Shown: positions 16,544 to 24,822, counted from the stretch's first letter. The stretch is DNA of 64,000 bases from Brevibacterium atlanticum (GCF_011617245.1 NZ_CP050152.1:248001-312000); one strand, 5' to 3'. Program-made: numbers and translations. The notes: a model not told the origin generated them from the sequence alone.

Positions 16544-17092
16544 ATGGGCGAGCTCATGTACTCGATCAACGTCACCGTCGACGGCTGCTGCGACCACCGT
16601 GTCGGACTCATCAGCGAAGAGCTGCACCGGCACCACGCGGACAACCTCGCCCGTGCCGACGGGCTGATCTTCGGGCGCACCACCTACGAGATGATGGAAG
16701 ACGCGTGGCGACAGCCGCCTGAATCGATTACTCCCGCGGAAGACCTCGACCCTTTCGTCGCCGCCATCGATCCGGCACGAAAATATCTCGTCTCCTCCAC
16801 TCGGGAGACCGCGCAATGGAACACCGAGATCATCCGCGGCGACCTCGACTCGGCAGTCCGCCGGCTCAAAGACGAGTCCGAGACCGGGCTCATCGTTGGG
16901 GGAGTGACGCTGCCGCGCGGACTCGCCGAACTCGGACTCATCGATGTTGTCGAATTCGTGGTCCACCCCATGATCGCCGGGCACGGCCCCTATGTCTTCG
17001 CGGGGCTCACCGAGGTCGTCGACCTCGTGCCCGATGGCCGCAGCGAGCTGGCCTCCGGGCACGCCGTCCTGTGGTTCCGGCCGAAGAGCTAG
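16544..17092 (+). CDS. RibD C-terminal / dihydrofolate reductase-like protein
   Basis: 182-aa protein of the RibD-C (bacterial bifunctional deaminase-reductase C-terminal) family with DHFR-like fold. Landmarks: MYSINVTVDGCCD at strand 1, ADGLIFGRTTYEMM, KYLVSSTRE, and IVGGVTLPRGLAELGLIDVVEFVVHPMIAGHG around the NADPH site. Stand-alone members are mostly uncharacterised NADPH-dependent reductases and rarely true riboflavin or folate enzymes. It lies 39 bp after the CoA-transferase on the same strand; functional connection is unclear. A second, diverged member is at 25011. Confidence 0.88.
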   Translation: MGELMYSINVTVDGCCDHRVGLISEELHRHHADNLARADGLIFGRTTYEMMEDAWRQPPESITPAEDLDPFVAAIDPARKYLVSSTRETAQWNTEIIRGDLDSAVRRLKDESETGLIVGGVTLPRGLAELGLIDVVEFVVHPMIAGHGPYVFAGLTEVVDLVPDGRSELASGHAVLWFRPKS

Positions 17093-17109
17093 ACTGCGCG
17101 ACCGTCGAG

Positions 17110-17256
17110 TCCCGATAGTCGGGAACAGCAACACCCAATACTGCTTGTGTTCTCACATACCGGGCAGGTTGCCTACCGCACGTCCTCCGACCTGTAGTAA
17201 CAATGGGAACAGCCGCGCATCGTCGCACGGCGAAAGACTCGTCCCGATCATCGGGA
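17110..17256. promoter_or_regulatory. Two TCCCGA-N3-TCGGGA palindromes before HMG-CoA lyase
   Basis: TCCCGATAGTCGGGA (17110-17124) and TCCCGATCATCGGGA (17242-17256) are the same 6-3-6 palindrome, centres 132 bp apart. The second ends about 6 bp before the ribosome site of the lyase. This looks like a two-site operator permitting looping; the cognate regulator is not obvious in the window. Confidence 0.55.
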
Positions 17257-17275
17257 AGACTCGAGAAGGAGTCCC

Positions 17276-18220
17276 ATGGCCAGGCCCACCCACGTCGACA
17301 TCCTCGACACCACTCTGCGCGACGGTCTGCAGATCGAGAAGGCGATCGTGCCCACTGAGGTCAAGGTCGCGCTCGCCGAGAAGCTCATCGCGGCGGGACT
17401 GACCCAGATCGAAGTCGGATCCTTCGTCAATCCGAAGAAGGTGCCGCAGATGGCCGACACCGACGAGCTCCTCCGCCGCCTGTCTCCCCACGAAGCCGAC
17501 GGGGTCGAGTTCTACACCCTCGTCTTCAACCTCAAGGGCGCTCAACGCGCCGTCGATGCGGGAGCGAAGAACATCAAGCTCGTCCTCTCGGCCTCCGAAG
17601 GGCACTCGAAGGCGAACTCGGATGCCTCCATCGCCGAGGCATCCGACCGCCTCATGGACGCCGCGCACTTCGCCTGTGACCAGGGGCTGCGCTTCGACAT
17701 CACGACCGCCGTCAGCTTCATCTGCCCCTTCGACGGCATCACCGAGGCCGGTCACCTCGTCGAGGTCCTCCGCCCCTTCGTCGATGCCGGCGCGCACGGC
17801 ATCGGGGTGGCCGACACCATCGGAAACGCCAGTCCCTCGCTCGTCCGTCGGAACACCTCGGCGGTCCTCGAAGCCTTTCCAGGGAAACCGGTCAACCTCC
17901 ACCTCCACGACACGTACAACTTCGGCATGGCCAATGTCGCAGCCGCCCTTGACCTCGGCATCGCTCACTTCGATGCGGCGATGGGCGGGCTCGGCGGCTG
18001 CCCGTTCGCACCGGGAGCGGCCGGCAACATCGGCACCGATGACCTCGTCCACCTCCTCCACCGCGAAGGCGTGGCCACCGGGGTCGACGTCGAGGCCCTC
18101 ACCGAGGTGCGCGCACCTCTCATCGAGGCAGTCGGCCACGGCCTGACCTCGAGCCTGTCCGACATCCCGGCGACCCCGGCGGCTTTCGACAGCCGCTTCG
18201 CTCGAAGAGCGACGAAGTGA
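17276..18220 (+). CDS. Hydroxymethylglutaryl-CoA lyase
   Basis: 314-aa TIM-barrel HMGL-like enzyme that cleaves 3-hydroxy-3-methylglutaryl-CoA to acetoacetate and acetyl-CoA. Landmarks: VDILDTTLRDGLQ (catalytic Arg and metal-binding Asp), the metal-binding HLHDTYNFG (His-x-His), and the family signature GGLGGCPFAPGAAGN with active-site Cys242. AGAAGGAG precedes the ATG. It ends leucine catabolism; the upstream CoA-transferase could supply its CoA thioester. A few HMGL-like enzymes act on related 3-hydroxyacyl-CoAs, so the exact substrate is not certain. Confidence 0.92.
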   Translation: MARPTHVDILDTTLRDGLQIEKAIVPTEVKVALAEKLIAAGLTQIEVGSFVNPKKVPQMADTDELLRRLSPHEADGVEFYTLVFNLKGAQRAVDAGAKNIKLVLSASEGHSKANSDASIAEASDRLMDAAHFACDQGLRFDITTAVSFICPFDGITEAGHLVEVLRPFVDAGAHGIGVADTIGNASPSLVRRNTSAVLEAFPGKPVNLHLHDTYNFGMANVAAALDLGIAHFDAAMGGLGGCPFAPGAAGNIGTDDLVHLLHREGVATGVDVEALTEVRAPLIEAVGHGLTSSLSDIPATPAAFDSRFARRATK

Positions 18221-18247
18221 GCAGCCGCCCCGGCAGGGCGAGGCTGC
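18221..18247 (+). terminator. Hairpin after HMG-CoA lyase
   Basis: GCAGCC (18221-18226) pairs with GGCTGC (18242-18247), with an inner GCCC/GGGC extension and a small loop, directly after the stop codon. A second 8-bp hairpin GATCAGCC/GGCTGATC (18261-18281) overlaps the end of the convergent DoxX gene. Confidence 0.55.
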
Positions 18248-18262
18248 AGGAGCGGTGTGGGA

Positions 18263-18637
18263 TCAGCCGAGTGGGCTGATCGCGAACCGTCCCCATGCGA
18301 CGAAGAGCATGCCGGCGAGGAAGAGCAGATCGCCGAGCAGGAGCCGGTGTTCTGCACGGCGGATGCGCTCGGTCGCGGCACCTGCCGTGTAGAGTGCCAT
18401 CCCCGAGGCGGCCACTGGCACCAGCACGGGTGCGATGCCGACCAGGCCAGGCAGGAAGAGCCCCAGACCTCCGAGGATTTCGAGGATACCCATGAACTTC
18501 ACGTTGCCGGGCGCGAAGTCTTCCGGCCAGCCGGTGGCCGCTGTGTACCTCTCGTAGGACCAGGCGAGTTTGATGATGCCGCCGACGATGAATCCGGCGG
18601 CGAAGACGCCGGCGACGATCCACAGTGCGATGTTCAT
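18263..18637 (-). CDS. DoxX-family membrane protein
   Basis: 124-aa protein with four predicted membrane helices (IALWIVAGVFAAGFIVGGIIKL, FMGILEILGGLGLFLPGL, LVPVAASGMALYTAG, LLLGDLLFLAGMLFVAWG). DoxX-like family; some members are oxidoreductase membrane subunits or take part in oxidative-stress complexes, but most are undefined. The start at 18637 (MNIALWIV) gives the normal length; a much longer open frame upstream is an artefact. Divergent from the TetR gene with twin operators between, so it is almost certainly the TetR target. Confidence 0.87.
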   Translation of the reverse strand: MNIALWIVAGVFAAGFIVGGIIKLAWSYERYTAATGWPEDFAPGNVKFMGILEILGGLGLFLPGLVGIAPVLVPVAASGMALYTAGAATERIRRAEHRLLLGDLLFLAGMLFVAWGRFAISPLG

Positions 18638-18737
18638 GATGATCGACTCTCTGTGTGTCCGATGATGCTTCGGATCGAGAGGGGAGCGGGTTCGGCGGTG
18701 CTGACACATCGTCGTGTCGTTCGCCTTCTCGAACTTA

Positions 18738-18810
18738 TCGGCACGGTCAGTGCCGTTCTGGTCGACGCTAGTGTTTGACGGATACGATGTCAACGGCACG
18801 GTTCGTGCCG
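18738..18810. promoter_or_regulatory. Twin 17-bp palindromes, TetR operator
   Basis: CGGCACGGTCAGTGCCG (18738-18754) and CGGCACGGTTCGTGCCG (18794-18810) have identical 6-bp arms and 5-bp spacers, centres 56 bp apart. On the minus strand TTGACA and TAGCGT, 17 bp apart, fit between them as a promoter for DoxX. The TetR start is 19 bp after the second site, as expected for autorepression. Confidence 0.75.
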
Positions 18811-18829
18811 ATAGTGTTACCGTAGGGCC

Positions 18830-19447
18830 ATGTCGTCTTCGCCCTCGCCTCGACGTCGCGGAGCAGAGAGAACTCGCGAGCTGCTCCAGGTGACACTTGA
18901 TCAGGCTTCTGAGCTTGGTTATCGCGGCCTGACGATCGAAGCGATCGCCCGTCGCGCCGGAGTCGGCAAGCACACGATCTACCGACGCTGGTCGTCCCTT
19001 TCCGAGCTCCTGTTCGATGCGCTCAGCCACGTGTGGTCGAGTGAGCTGGACTACCGGACCACGGGGCGCATCCGAGACGACCTGCGAGAGCAGTTCATCC
19101 GGTCCTCCTCGACCCTGTCCAGCCCGCCCCTGGGCCCGATCTATCGTGCGGTCATCGCCGACGCCCAGTCGGATCCGGGCTTGCGCAAGACGTTCCATGA
19201 GTGGTTCCTCAGTACAGTCGAGCAGAGCACCACCGAGCGGATCCGGCAGGCGCAGAGCCAGGGAGAACTCAAGGACGGCGCCGACGCCGAGGGCGTCATC
19301 GAAGTCCTCGTCGGATCGCTGTACTATCGCTGGCTTCTCTCGGATCGGCCCGTCGGGGAGGACATCATCGATGCCCTCATCGGGATGTTCATGCGAGCAT
19401 ACGGCGTCCCGGAGGAGGGAGCTGAGGATCATGGTGGTGAGCGCTGA
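18830..19447 (+). CDS. TetR-family transcriptional regulator
   Basis: 205-aa TetR repressor. N-terminal HTH at about residues 15-62: ELLQVTLDQASELGYRGLTIEAIARRAGVGKHTIYRRWSS. The C-terminal helical ligand domain has the TetR_C_16-like pattern (PIYRAVIADAQSDPGLRKTFHEWF). Its own promoter region holds two clean palindromes shared with the divergent DoxX gene, so it probably represses both. The inducer is unknown. Confidence 0.93.
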   Translation: MSSSPSPRRRGAERTRELLQVTLDQASELGYRGLTIEAIARRAGVGKHTIYRRWSSLSELLFDALSHVWSSELDYRTTGRIRDDLREQFIRSSSTLSSPPLGPIYRAVIADAQSDPGLRKTFHEWFLSTVEQSTTERIRQAQSQGELKDGADAEGVIEVLVGSLYYRWLLSDRPVGEDIIDALIGMFMRAYGVPEEGAEDHGGER

Positions 19448-19538
19448 TCGGCACAGCAGGCGGGCCAGCCCCTGCAGGCTCGGGCAATCGATGACGTTCC
19501 ATGGCACCGAATGGTCACAAATCACTGGCGCGAGAATA

Positions 19539-19553
19539 GTCTGATCATCAGAC
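19539..19553. promoter_or_regulatory. 15-bp palindrome before FMN reductase
   Basis: GTCTGATCATCAGAC, perfect 7-bp arms around a central C, 26 bp before the start codon and just ahead of the AAGGAGG ribosome site. Candidate operator. Confidence 0.5.
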
Positions 19554-19579
19554 CGGCACCTCAGTCCAAGGAGGACCAT

Positions 19580-20083
19580 ATGACCACACGCATCGCCGTC
19601 GTCGTCGGCAACCCGAGTCCGAAGTCGCGCACCCGACAGGTGGCCGAGGATCTCGCCGCCCGCATCGCCGACATCACCGGTTCCGAGGTCGACGAGACCA
19701 TCGAACTCGCCGAGGTGACCGGCGAGGTCTTCGATTGGAAGTCCGATCGGCTCGACACACTCACCGATCGCCTGGCCACCGCCGATTACGCAGTCATCGC
19801 GACTCCGACGTACAAGGCGAGCTACACCGGACTGCTCAAGGCCTTCCTCGACCGCTATGACGCAGGAGGCCTCCACGGTCTGATCGCGGTCCCGGTGTTC
19901 ACCATCGGCTCACCCGCTCACACCCTGGCCGTGGAGACGACGCTGCGACCTCTCCTCGTCGAACTCGGTGCGAGCGTGCCGACGAAGGGGCTGGCGTTCC
20001 CGACCGCGAAGTTCGACGAGCGCGAGGCCATCCTCGACGAGTGGGTCGAAACGCAGGGCACCTACCTGACGCGGGCCCGCTGA
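19580..20083 (+). CDS. NAD(P)H-dependent FMN reductase
   Basis: 167-aa flavodoxin-like reductase of the SsuE/MsuE/chromate-reductase type. Landmarks: IAVVVGNPSPKSRTRQVAEDLA (phosphate-binding loop for FMN), YAVIATPTYKASYTGLLKAFLDRYD (flavin contact), and IGSPAHTLAVETTLRPLLVELGA. The start at 19580 is preceded by AAGGAGG; an in-frame upstream start at 19511 lies before the palindrome and is rejected. It reduces FMN with NAD(P)H, often to supply a two-component monooxygenase, which is not visible here. Confidence 0.9.
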   Translation: MTTRIAVVVGNPSPKSRTRQVAEDLAARIADITGSEVDETIELAEVTGEVFDWKSDRLDTLTDRLATADYAVIATPTYKASYTGLLKAFLDRYDAGGLHGLIAVPVFTIGSPAHTLAVETTLRPLLVELGASVPTKGLAFPTAKFDEREAILDEWVETQGTYLTRAR

Positions 20084-20093
20084 CCGAACCTTT

Positions 20094-20155
20094 CAGCTTG
20101 GTGAACCTGCACCAGCTCGGTCCATGCACCAAGCTGGTGCAGGTTGACCAAGCTG
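20094..20155. repeat. Hairpin repeat, family 2 copy A
   Basis: 24-nt arms (20094-20117 and 20132-20155) with one mismatch and a 14-nt loop, lying between convergent genes. The left arm begins CAGCTTGGTGAACCTGCACC. A second copy with the same geometry and compensatory changes is at 24823-24884. Confidence 0.8.
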
Positions 20156-20239
20156 TTGCGTGGAGGGGCGCGCTGAACGCAGCGCGGGCCCGCTGATTCG
20201 ATCAGCGGGCCCGCGTGGCAGGGGAGCGGCGGTCGAGTC

Positions 20240-20569
20240 TCAGCCGACCTGCAGCTCTCCCATGGCGTCCCAGTCATCGCCGTCGATCTGCCGGGAGATG
20301 ATCTTCGGCGTCGCGGTGAGCGCACTGTGCATCGGACCGCCGTCGGCGGTCGCAGCCTGGAAGTGGTCGGACTTCACATGCGCCTCGGCGGCGTCGTCGT
20401 CGAACGCTTCGACAAGGACGTACTCATTCGGGTCATCGAGGCTGCGCGACCAGTCGAACCACTTGTTGCCGGGTTCGGCGCGGGTCGCCTCGGTGAACTC
20501 GCGGGTGATCTCGGGCCACTGCTCGGCCAGCTCGGGCTTGACGGGGAACTTCACGACGATGAAGATCAT
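20240..20569 (-). CDS. Antibiotic biosynthesis monooxygenase (ABM/YgiN) family protein
   Basis: 109-aa dimeric alpha-beta barrel protein. Landmarks: MIFIVVKFPVKPELAEQW, then EPGNKWFDWSRSLDDPNEYVLVEAFDDDAAEAHVKSDHF, the characteristic ABM segment in which WSRS and the His of the last helix line the cavity. Family members include quinol monooxygenases (YgiN) and heme-degrading enzymes; this one resembles the quinol type in length and spacing. It is convergent with the FMN reductase, and the next gene upstream on its strand is the SDR. The role in the cell is not determined. Confidence 0.88.
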   Translation of the reverse strand: MIFIVVKFPVKPELAEQWPEITREFTEATRAEPGNKWFDWSRSLDDPNEYVLVEAFDDDAAEAHVKSDHFQAATADGGPMHSALTATPKIISRQIDGDDWDAMGELQVG

Positions 20570-20590
20570 GGCTTCTTCCTTCTTTCTCAG

Positions 20591-20617
20591 GTGGTCGATC
20601 TTGAGTGGTCGATCTTG
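20591..20617. repeat. Tandem 13-bp direct repeat
   Basis: GTGGTCGATCTTG occurs at 20591-20603 and 20605-20617 (14-bp period), in the gap between the SDR stop and the ABM start. Possibly slippage; possibly a regulator site. Confidence 0.5.
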
Positions 20618-20674
20618 GGGGTCGGTTTCAGGTGGTCAGTCCCGGATGGTCTGTGCAGCCGGTACAGGTCCAGC

Positions 20675-21460
20675 CTAGGAGAACTGCATGCCGCCGTCGA
20701 CGAGCATGGTCTGTCCGGTGATGTAGTCGGAGTCCTCCCCGGCGAGGAACGACACGAGGTTGGCCACGTCCTCGGGTACGGACACCCGGCCCATGAGGAT
20801 GTCGCCGGCGTATTTCTTGATCGCCTCACCCTTGGCCAGCCCCTCCTCGGCGGCGAGCTTCTCGTCGATGAGGTCCCACATCGCGGTCCCGACGATGCCC
20901 GGGCCGTAGGCGTTGACGGTGATGCCGTGCTTGGCCCACTCCATCGCCGCGCCCTGGGTGAGGCCGCGGACGGCCCATTTCGTCGCCGAGTACGGGGAGA
21001 GGAGGGCGAAGGGGCGGAACGCCACGATCGAGGCCGCGCCGATGATCTTCCCGCCGTTGCCCTGCTTGATCATCTGCTTCGCCGCCGCCTGATAGGACAG
21101 GAAGACGCCGGTGAGGTTGACGTCGACGATCTTCTCGAAGTCAGCCTTCGAATACTCGATGAGTGGCTCCACCTGAGCGATTCCGGCGTTCGCGACGAAG
21201 ACGTCGAGTTTGCCGCCCGCCTCCACGGCCACCTCGACGAGGCGGCTCAGCGATTCCTCGTCGGTGACGTCCACCTCGGCGCCGGTGGCCTTCCCGCCTG
21301 CCTTTTCGATCGTGTCGACGGTCTCGGCGACTCCGTCCTGCATGGTCGGCAGGTCGGCGACGATGACGTGATGGCCGTCCGCGCCGAGTCGGGTCGCGAT
21401 GCCTTGTCCGATGCCGCGTCCGGATCCCGTGACCACGGCGACGCTGGTGCTCGTGCTCAT
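20675..21460 (-). CDS. Short-chain dehydrogenase, acetoin/2,3-butanediol dehydrogenase-like
   Basis: 261-aa SDR. NAD-binding [12 protein letters not shown] near the N-terminus, NAG motif ([12 protein letters not shown]), catalytic Ser in [24 protein letters not shown], with Tyr-x3-Lys as YSATK. The C-terminal [17 protein letters not shown] and [13 protein letters not shown] strongly resemble actinobacterial acetoin/L-2,3-butanediol dehydrogenases, so interconversion of acetoin, diacetyl and butanediol is my best guess. Start at 21460 after AAGGAG. It lies downstream of IclR on the same strand but behind a hairpin terminator, so it is probably transcribed separately. Confidence 0.88.
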   Translation of the reverse strand: MSTSTSVAVVTGSGRGIGQGIATRLGADGHHVIVADLPTMQDGVAETVDTIEKAGGKATGAEVDVTDEESLSRLVEVAVEAGGKLDVFVANAGIAQVEPLIEYSKADFEKIVDVNLTGVFLSYQAAAKQMIKQGNGGKIIGAASIVAFRPFALLSPYSATKWAVRGLTQGAAMEWAKHGITVNAYGPGIVGTAMWDLIDEKLAAEEGLAKGEAIKKYAGDILMGRVSVPEDVANLVSFLAGEDSDYITGQTMLVDGGMQFS

Positions 21461-21621
21461 ATCTACTCCTTGATGTCTCGTCCTTGAGTGAGCACGCTCA
21501 TTCTTTCCACGTCGTGCCGGCCGGGGACATGATCGTTCTCGTGTGGTGAGAATTCCGGAATCCCCGCCGAGGTGGTCCCGCCCGCCCGTCAACGCTCAGA
21601 TTCCGTCGCCACCGTTCAGGT

Positions 21622-21647
21622 GCCGCCGTCGACGTTCGGACGGCGGC
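21622..21647 (-). terminator. Hairpin terminator after IclR gene
   Basis: Stem GCCGCCGTC (21622-21630) / GACGGCGGC (21639-21647) with an 8-nt loop, immediately after the IclR stop codon on the minus strand. No clear U-tract. Confidence 0.6.
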
Positions 21648-21648
21648 C

Positions 21649-22434
21649 CTACCGCTCGGGTGCTGCGGTCGGGATGAGTTCGGCCCCGCCGCGCAGATAG
21701 CTCGAGGCCAGTCCCGCGTGTTCGCGCAGCGTCGACTCGATCTCCTTCATCCGCCCGTGCGCCTTCGTCGACGGGGTGCTCACTGCGATCGCCCCGACCT
21801 GCACGCCCGTGCCGTTGCGCACCGGGACCGCGGCACAGGTCTGGCGCGGGAGGAACTCGTCGTGCTCCCACGCGATGCCGCGCAGGGCCACCTCGGTGAG
21901 GTGATCGTCGAGGTGATCGCGGTTGATGATCGTCTGCGGGGTGAGCACCGTCATCCCCCGAGCCTCGAGGTAATCGGTGCGCTGGGTCGCGGGCATGGCG
22001 GCCAGGAGGATCTTGCCGAAGGCCGTCGCGTGGGCGGCCTCGTGGAAACCGAAGCGCAGCGGTCGCAGCCGCGGATGCTTCTCGCAGTCCGAGCAGTAGG
22101 TGAGGATGATGTCGGAGCCGCGGTAGATCGCGAAGTACGCCGCGGTCCCGAGCGTGCGGTGGAGCTGGTCGGTGATCTGGCGGATCGGGAAGGGGGCGAC
22201 GAGGCGCTGCTGGAAGGACAGGCCGAGCTCGAAGCACTTCGGCCCGAGTTCGAAGCGCTTCGGATCCTTGAGATAGACGAGGTAGCCGCCGGTCTCGAGC
22301 TCGTGGAGGAGCCGGTAGACGGTGGGCAGCGGGATCTCCAAACGGTCGGAGACGGTCTTCGCCGAGGCGCTCCCGGTGGCGGCGACTGCCTCGAGGACAG
22401 AGAAGACTCGCTGGATCACGGCACTGTTCGACAC
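21649..22434 (-). CDS. IclR-family transcriptional regulator
   Basis: 261-aa IclR protein. Winged HTH in the first about 65 residues (VIQRVFSVLEAVAATGSASAKTVSDRLEIPLPTVYRLLHELETGGYLV) and a C-terminal effector domain of GAF-like fold (EAAHATAFGKILLAAMP; AAVPVRNGTGVQVGAIAVSTP). The GTG at 22434 follows AGGAGG closely; a longer frame to 22494 has no ribosome site and would cover an operator-like palindrome. It is divergent from the gluconate-dehydrogenase-like/GMC operon and is the obvious regulator of it. Confidence 0.92.
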   Translation of the reverse strand: MSNSAVIQRVFSVLEAVAATGSASAKTVSDRLEIPLPTVYRLLHELETGGYLVYLKDPKRFELGPKCFELGLSFQQRLVAPFPIRQITDQLHRTLGTAAYFAIYRGSDIILTYCSDCEKHPRLRPLRFGFHEAAHATAFGKILLAAMPATQRTDYLEARGMTVLTPQTIINRDHLDDHLTEVALRGIAWEHDEFLPRQTCAAVPVRNGTGVQVGAIAVSTPSTKAHGRMKEIESTLREHAGLASSYLRGGAELIPTAAPER

Positions 22435-22451
22435 TGGGCCTCCTGACTTTT

Positions 22452-22508
22452 TCACGACGTGAGAATGAGGATAGTCGCATGTGCTCTGGTTCACATAAGT
22501 TTCTTATG
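22452..22508. promoter_or_regulatory. Palindromes in divergent IclR/GMC promoter
   Basis: CATAAGTTTCTTATG (22494-22508, 6-3-6) and TCACGACGTGA (22452-22462) are perfect palindromes between the two start codons. The former is AT-rich in a GC-rich context and fits an IclR operator. Confidence 0.55.
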
Positions 22509-22591
22509 ACCGAAACGGCAATGGCGCCTGGTCGGACCGACTCGACGAGTCCGGTCGACAGGGCGCACGAGCAGGAGCAAAGGAGCATCCG

Positions 22592-23170
22592 ATGGCATTC
22601 CCCGCCAAATATCCGTCGCTCAACGCGATGGAGATGACCGATGAGGCCCGCCAGACCCTCATCCGAGTTCTGCGTGTGGCATTCCCACACGCCGATTTCC
22701 CCGACGGTCCCTACGAGCGCACCGCGGACACCCTCATCACCGCCGCCGATGAGGAGACCTGGTTCCGCGTCGCCCTCATCCAGGGGCTGCTCTCCCTCGA
22801 CCAGCTCTCCGACGGCGACTTCTGCGGACTCGACGACGAGTCAGCACTGAAGGTGCTCCGCCGCGTCGAGTCCACCGAGTTCTTCGGCTTCGTCCGCCGC
22901 ACCGCCGTACTCAACCTCTACGACGACGCCGAGGTGTGGGAGACCCTCGGCTACGAAGGCCCCTCGTTCGATAAAGGCGGCTACATCAACCGCGGCTTCG
23001 ACGACCTCGACTGGCTGCCCGAACCGAGCATTCTCTACCCCGAAGACGAGCCGCTGCCCGAACTCGGCGAAGGAGCGAAAGCAGGCGCCACGGCCGGGGG
23101 CACGGCCGGCGACCGATCGACCAACCAGCCGTCCCCGCAGACCGCCGACATGGGTGAGGTGAAGAAGTGA
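22592..23170 (+). CDS. Gluconate 2-dehydrogenase subunit 3-like protein
   Basis: 192-aa member of the gluconate-2-dehydrogenase small (gamma) subunit family, the partner of a GMC-type flavoprotein. Visible: TLIRVLRVAFPHADFPDGPYERTADTLI and FFGFVRRTAVLNLYDDAEVWETLGYEGPSFDKGGYINRGFDDLDWLPEP. No Tat or Sec signal is evident in this copy, unlike the periplasmic Gram-negative homologues. AAAGGAG precedes the ATG. Its stop overlaps the next start (TGATG), so the two subunits are coupled. The C-terminal 40 residues are low-complexity Ala/Gly/Glu. Confidence 0.87.
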   Translation: MAFPAKYPSLNAMEMTDEARQTLIRVLRVAFPHADFPDGPYERTADTLITAADEETWFRVALIQGLLSLDQLSDGDFCGLDDESALKVLRRVESTEFFGFVRRTAVLNLYDDAEVWETLGYEGPSFDKGGYINRGFDDLDWLPEPSILYPEDEPLPELGEGAKAGATAGGTAGDRSTNQPSPQTADMGEVKK

Positions 23171-24807
23171 TGACCGCTCAGCAGAATGCAGGAACCGCAG
23201 GAACAGGTGCCGCAGGACCCCAGGCAGGAGCCAGCGTGACCGGATTCAACATCGACCCCGACGAGGAGGCCGTCGTCATCGTCGGCTCCGGCGCCGGCGG
23301 CGGCACACTCGCCTACGAGCTCACCGCCAAGGGCATCCCCGTCGTCGTGCTTGAGGCAGGGCCGTACCTGCGCAACGAAGACTACGTCAACAACGAGTGG
23401 GAGGCCTTCAACCAGATGGCCTGGCTCGACCCGAGGACGACGACCGGGTCCTGGCGGATCGCCCGCGACTTCCCGAACCTGCCGGCCTGGATCGTCAAGG
23501 CCGTCGGCGGGACGACGACCCACTGGTCGGGCGCGACCCCGCGGTTCAAGAACCACGAGTTCAAAGCGCGATCCACCTACGGTCGCATCGACGGGGCGAA
23601 CCTCCTCGACTGGCCGATCACGCTCGAGGAGATGGCGCCCTACTACGACCGTGCCGAGAAGTCGATGGGCTCGACCCACGTCCACGGTCGTCCACCGCTG
23701 CCGGCGAACAACAACTACAAGGTCTTCGCAGGCGGTGCGAAGGAGGTCGGCTACAAGTTCTACGCCACCGGCCCGTATGCGACGAACGCCGAAGAGTACG
23801 ACGGCCGACCGGCCTCGATCCAGGACGGCTTCAACTTCCAGGGTGATAAGAACAAGTCCAAGTGGTCGACCCTGGTCAGAGAGCTGCCGAGGGCCGCAGA
23901 CACCGGCCTGCTCGACCTGCGCCCGGAGTCGCAGGCCGTGCAGATCACCCACGATGCGAACGGCCGGGCCGATGCTGTGCTCTACCTGGACAAGGACGGC
24001 AACCTCCACCGGCAGGCCGCGAAGCTCGTGTGCGTGGCCGGCAATTCGATCGAGACGCCGAGGCTGCTCCTCCTCTCCGGGACCCCGTCCTTCCCCGATG
24101 GGCTGGCGAACTCGTCAGGACAGGTGGGCAGGAACTACATGCGGCATCTGACCGGAACGGTGTGGGGTCACTTCGACAAGCCCGTGCGGATGTACCGCGG
24201 AGAGACGATGGCCGGGGTCATCGCCGATGAGTCGATCCACGACCCGGATCGCGGGTTCTCGGGCGGGTATTACATGGAGACGATCTCGCTGGGACCGGCA
24301 TTCATGGCCTCGTTCGTCGAGCCCGGCGGTTGGGGTCCGGACTTCGCGGCGCTGCTCGACCGGTACCTCAACACTGCTGGCATGTGGATCGTCGGCGAGG
24401 ACATGCCGCAGGAGTCGAACCGGGTCACGCTGAATACGACGGTGAAGGATCAGCACGGACTGCCGGTGCCCAACGTCCACTACGACGACCACGCCAATGA
24501 TCTGGCGATGCGTGAGCACGCCTACGCCGCGGGTCAGAGCGTCTACGAGGCGGTCGGGGCGCAGACTTCGCACCACACCCCGCCGTACCCGTCGACGCAC
24601 AACCTCGGCACCGCGCGGATGAGCGAACGCCCCGAGGACGGAGTCGTCGACAAGTGGGGTCGCACGCACGATGTGAAGAACCTCTTCATCTCCGACGGCT
24701 CGGTGTTCACGACAGGGGCGGCGGCGAACCCGACGCTGACCATCGTCGCGCTCGCCATCCGCCAGGCCGAGTACATCGCCGAACAGCTGCGGACCGGGGA
24801 GGTCTGA
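23170..24807 (+). CDS. GMC-family FAD oxidoreductase (dehydrogenase large subunit)
   Basis: About 545-aa glucose-methanol-choline oxidoreductase. The N-terminal dinucleotide motif VVIVGSGAGGGTLAYELTAKGIPVVVLEAGP starts near residue 34, followed by GGTTTHWSGATPRF (GMC region). The C-terminal HNLGTARMSE and ISDGSVFTTGAAANPTLTIVALA form the active-site/FAD end. Together with the subunit-3-like protein it resembles membrane sugar-acid or polyol dehydrogenases, but no cytochrome c subunit is encoded nearby, so electrons may go elsewhere. An alcohol or polyol substrate is likely; identity unknown. Start at the ATG 23170 rather than the GTG 3 bp earlier. Confidence 0.9.
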   Translation: MTAQQNAGTAGTGAAGPQAGASVTGFNIDPDEEAVVIVGSGAGGGTLAYELTAKGIPVVVLEAGPYLRNEDYVNNEWEAFNQMAWLDPRTTTGSWRIARDFPNLPAWIVKAVGGTTTHWSGATPRFKNHEFKARSTYGRIDGANLLDWPITLEEMAPYYDRAEKSMGSTHVHGRPPLPANNNYKVFAGGAKEVGYKFYATGPYATNAEEYDGRPASIQDGFNFQGDKNKSKWSTLVRELPRAADTGLLDLRPESQAVQITHDANGRADAVLYLDKDGNLHRQAAKLVCVAGNSIETPRLLLLSGTPSFPDGLANSSGQVGRNYMRHLTGTVWGHFDKPVRMYRGETMAGVIADESIHDPDRGFSGGYYMETISLGPAFMASFVEPGGWGPDFAALLDRYLNTAGMWIVGEDMPQESNRVTLNTTVKDQHGLPVPNVHYDDHANDLAMREHAYAAGQSVYEAVGAQTSHHTPPYPSTHNLGTARMSERPEDGVVDKWGRTHDVKNLFISDGSVFTTGAAANPTLTIVALAIRQAEYIAEQLRTGEV

Positions 24808-24822
24808 AGCACGATCGGCCTT

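Noticed and set aside
15032-17134. 700-aa minus-strand frame opposite the CoA-transferase
   Set aside because: Antisense shadow of two clear plus-strand enzymes; no motifs.
18263-19876. 537-aa frame giving DoxX a long N-terminal extension
   Set aside because: The extension lies antisense to the TetR gene and crosses the twin operators; DoxX has a normal start at 18637.
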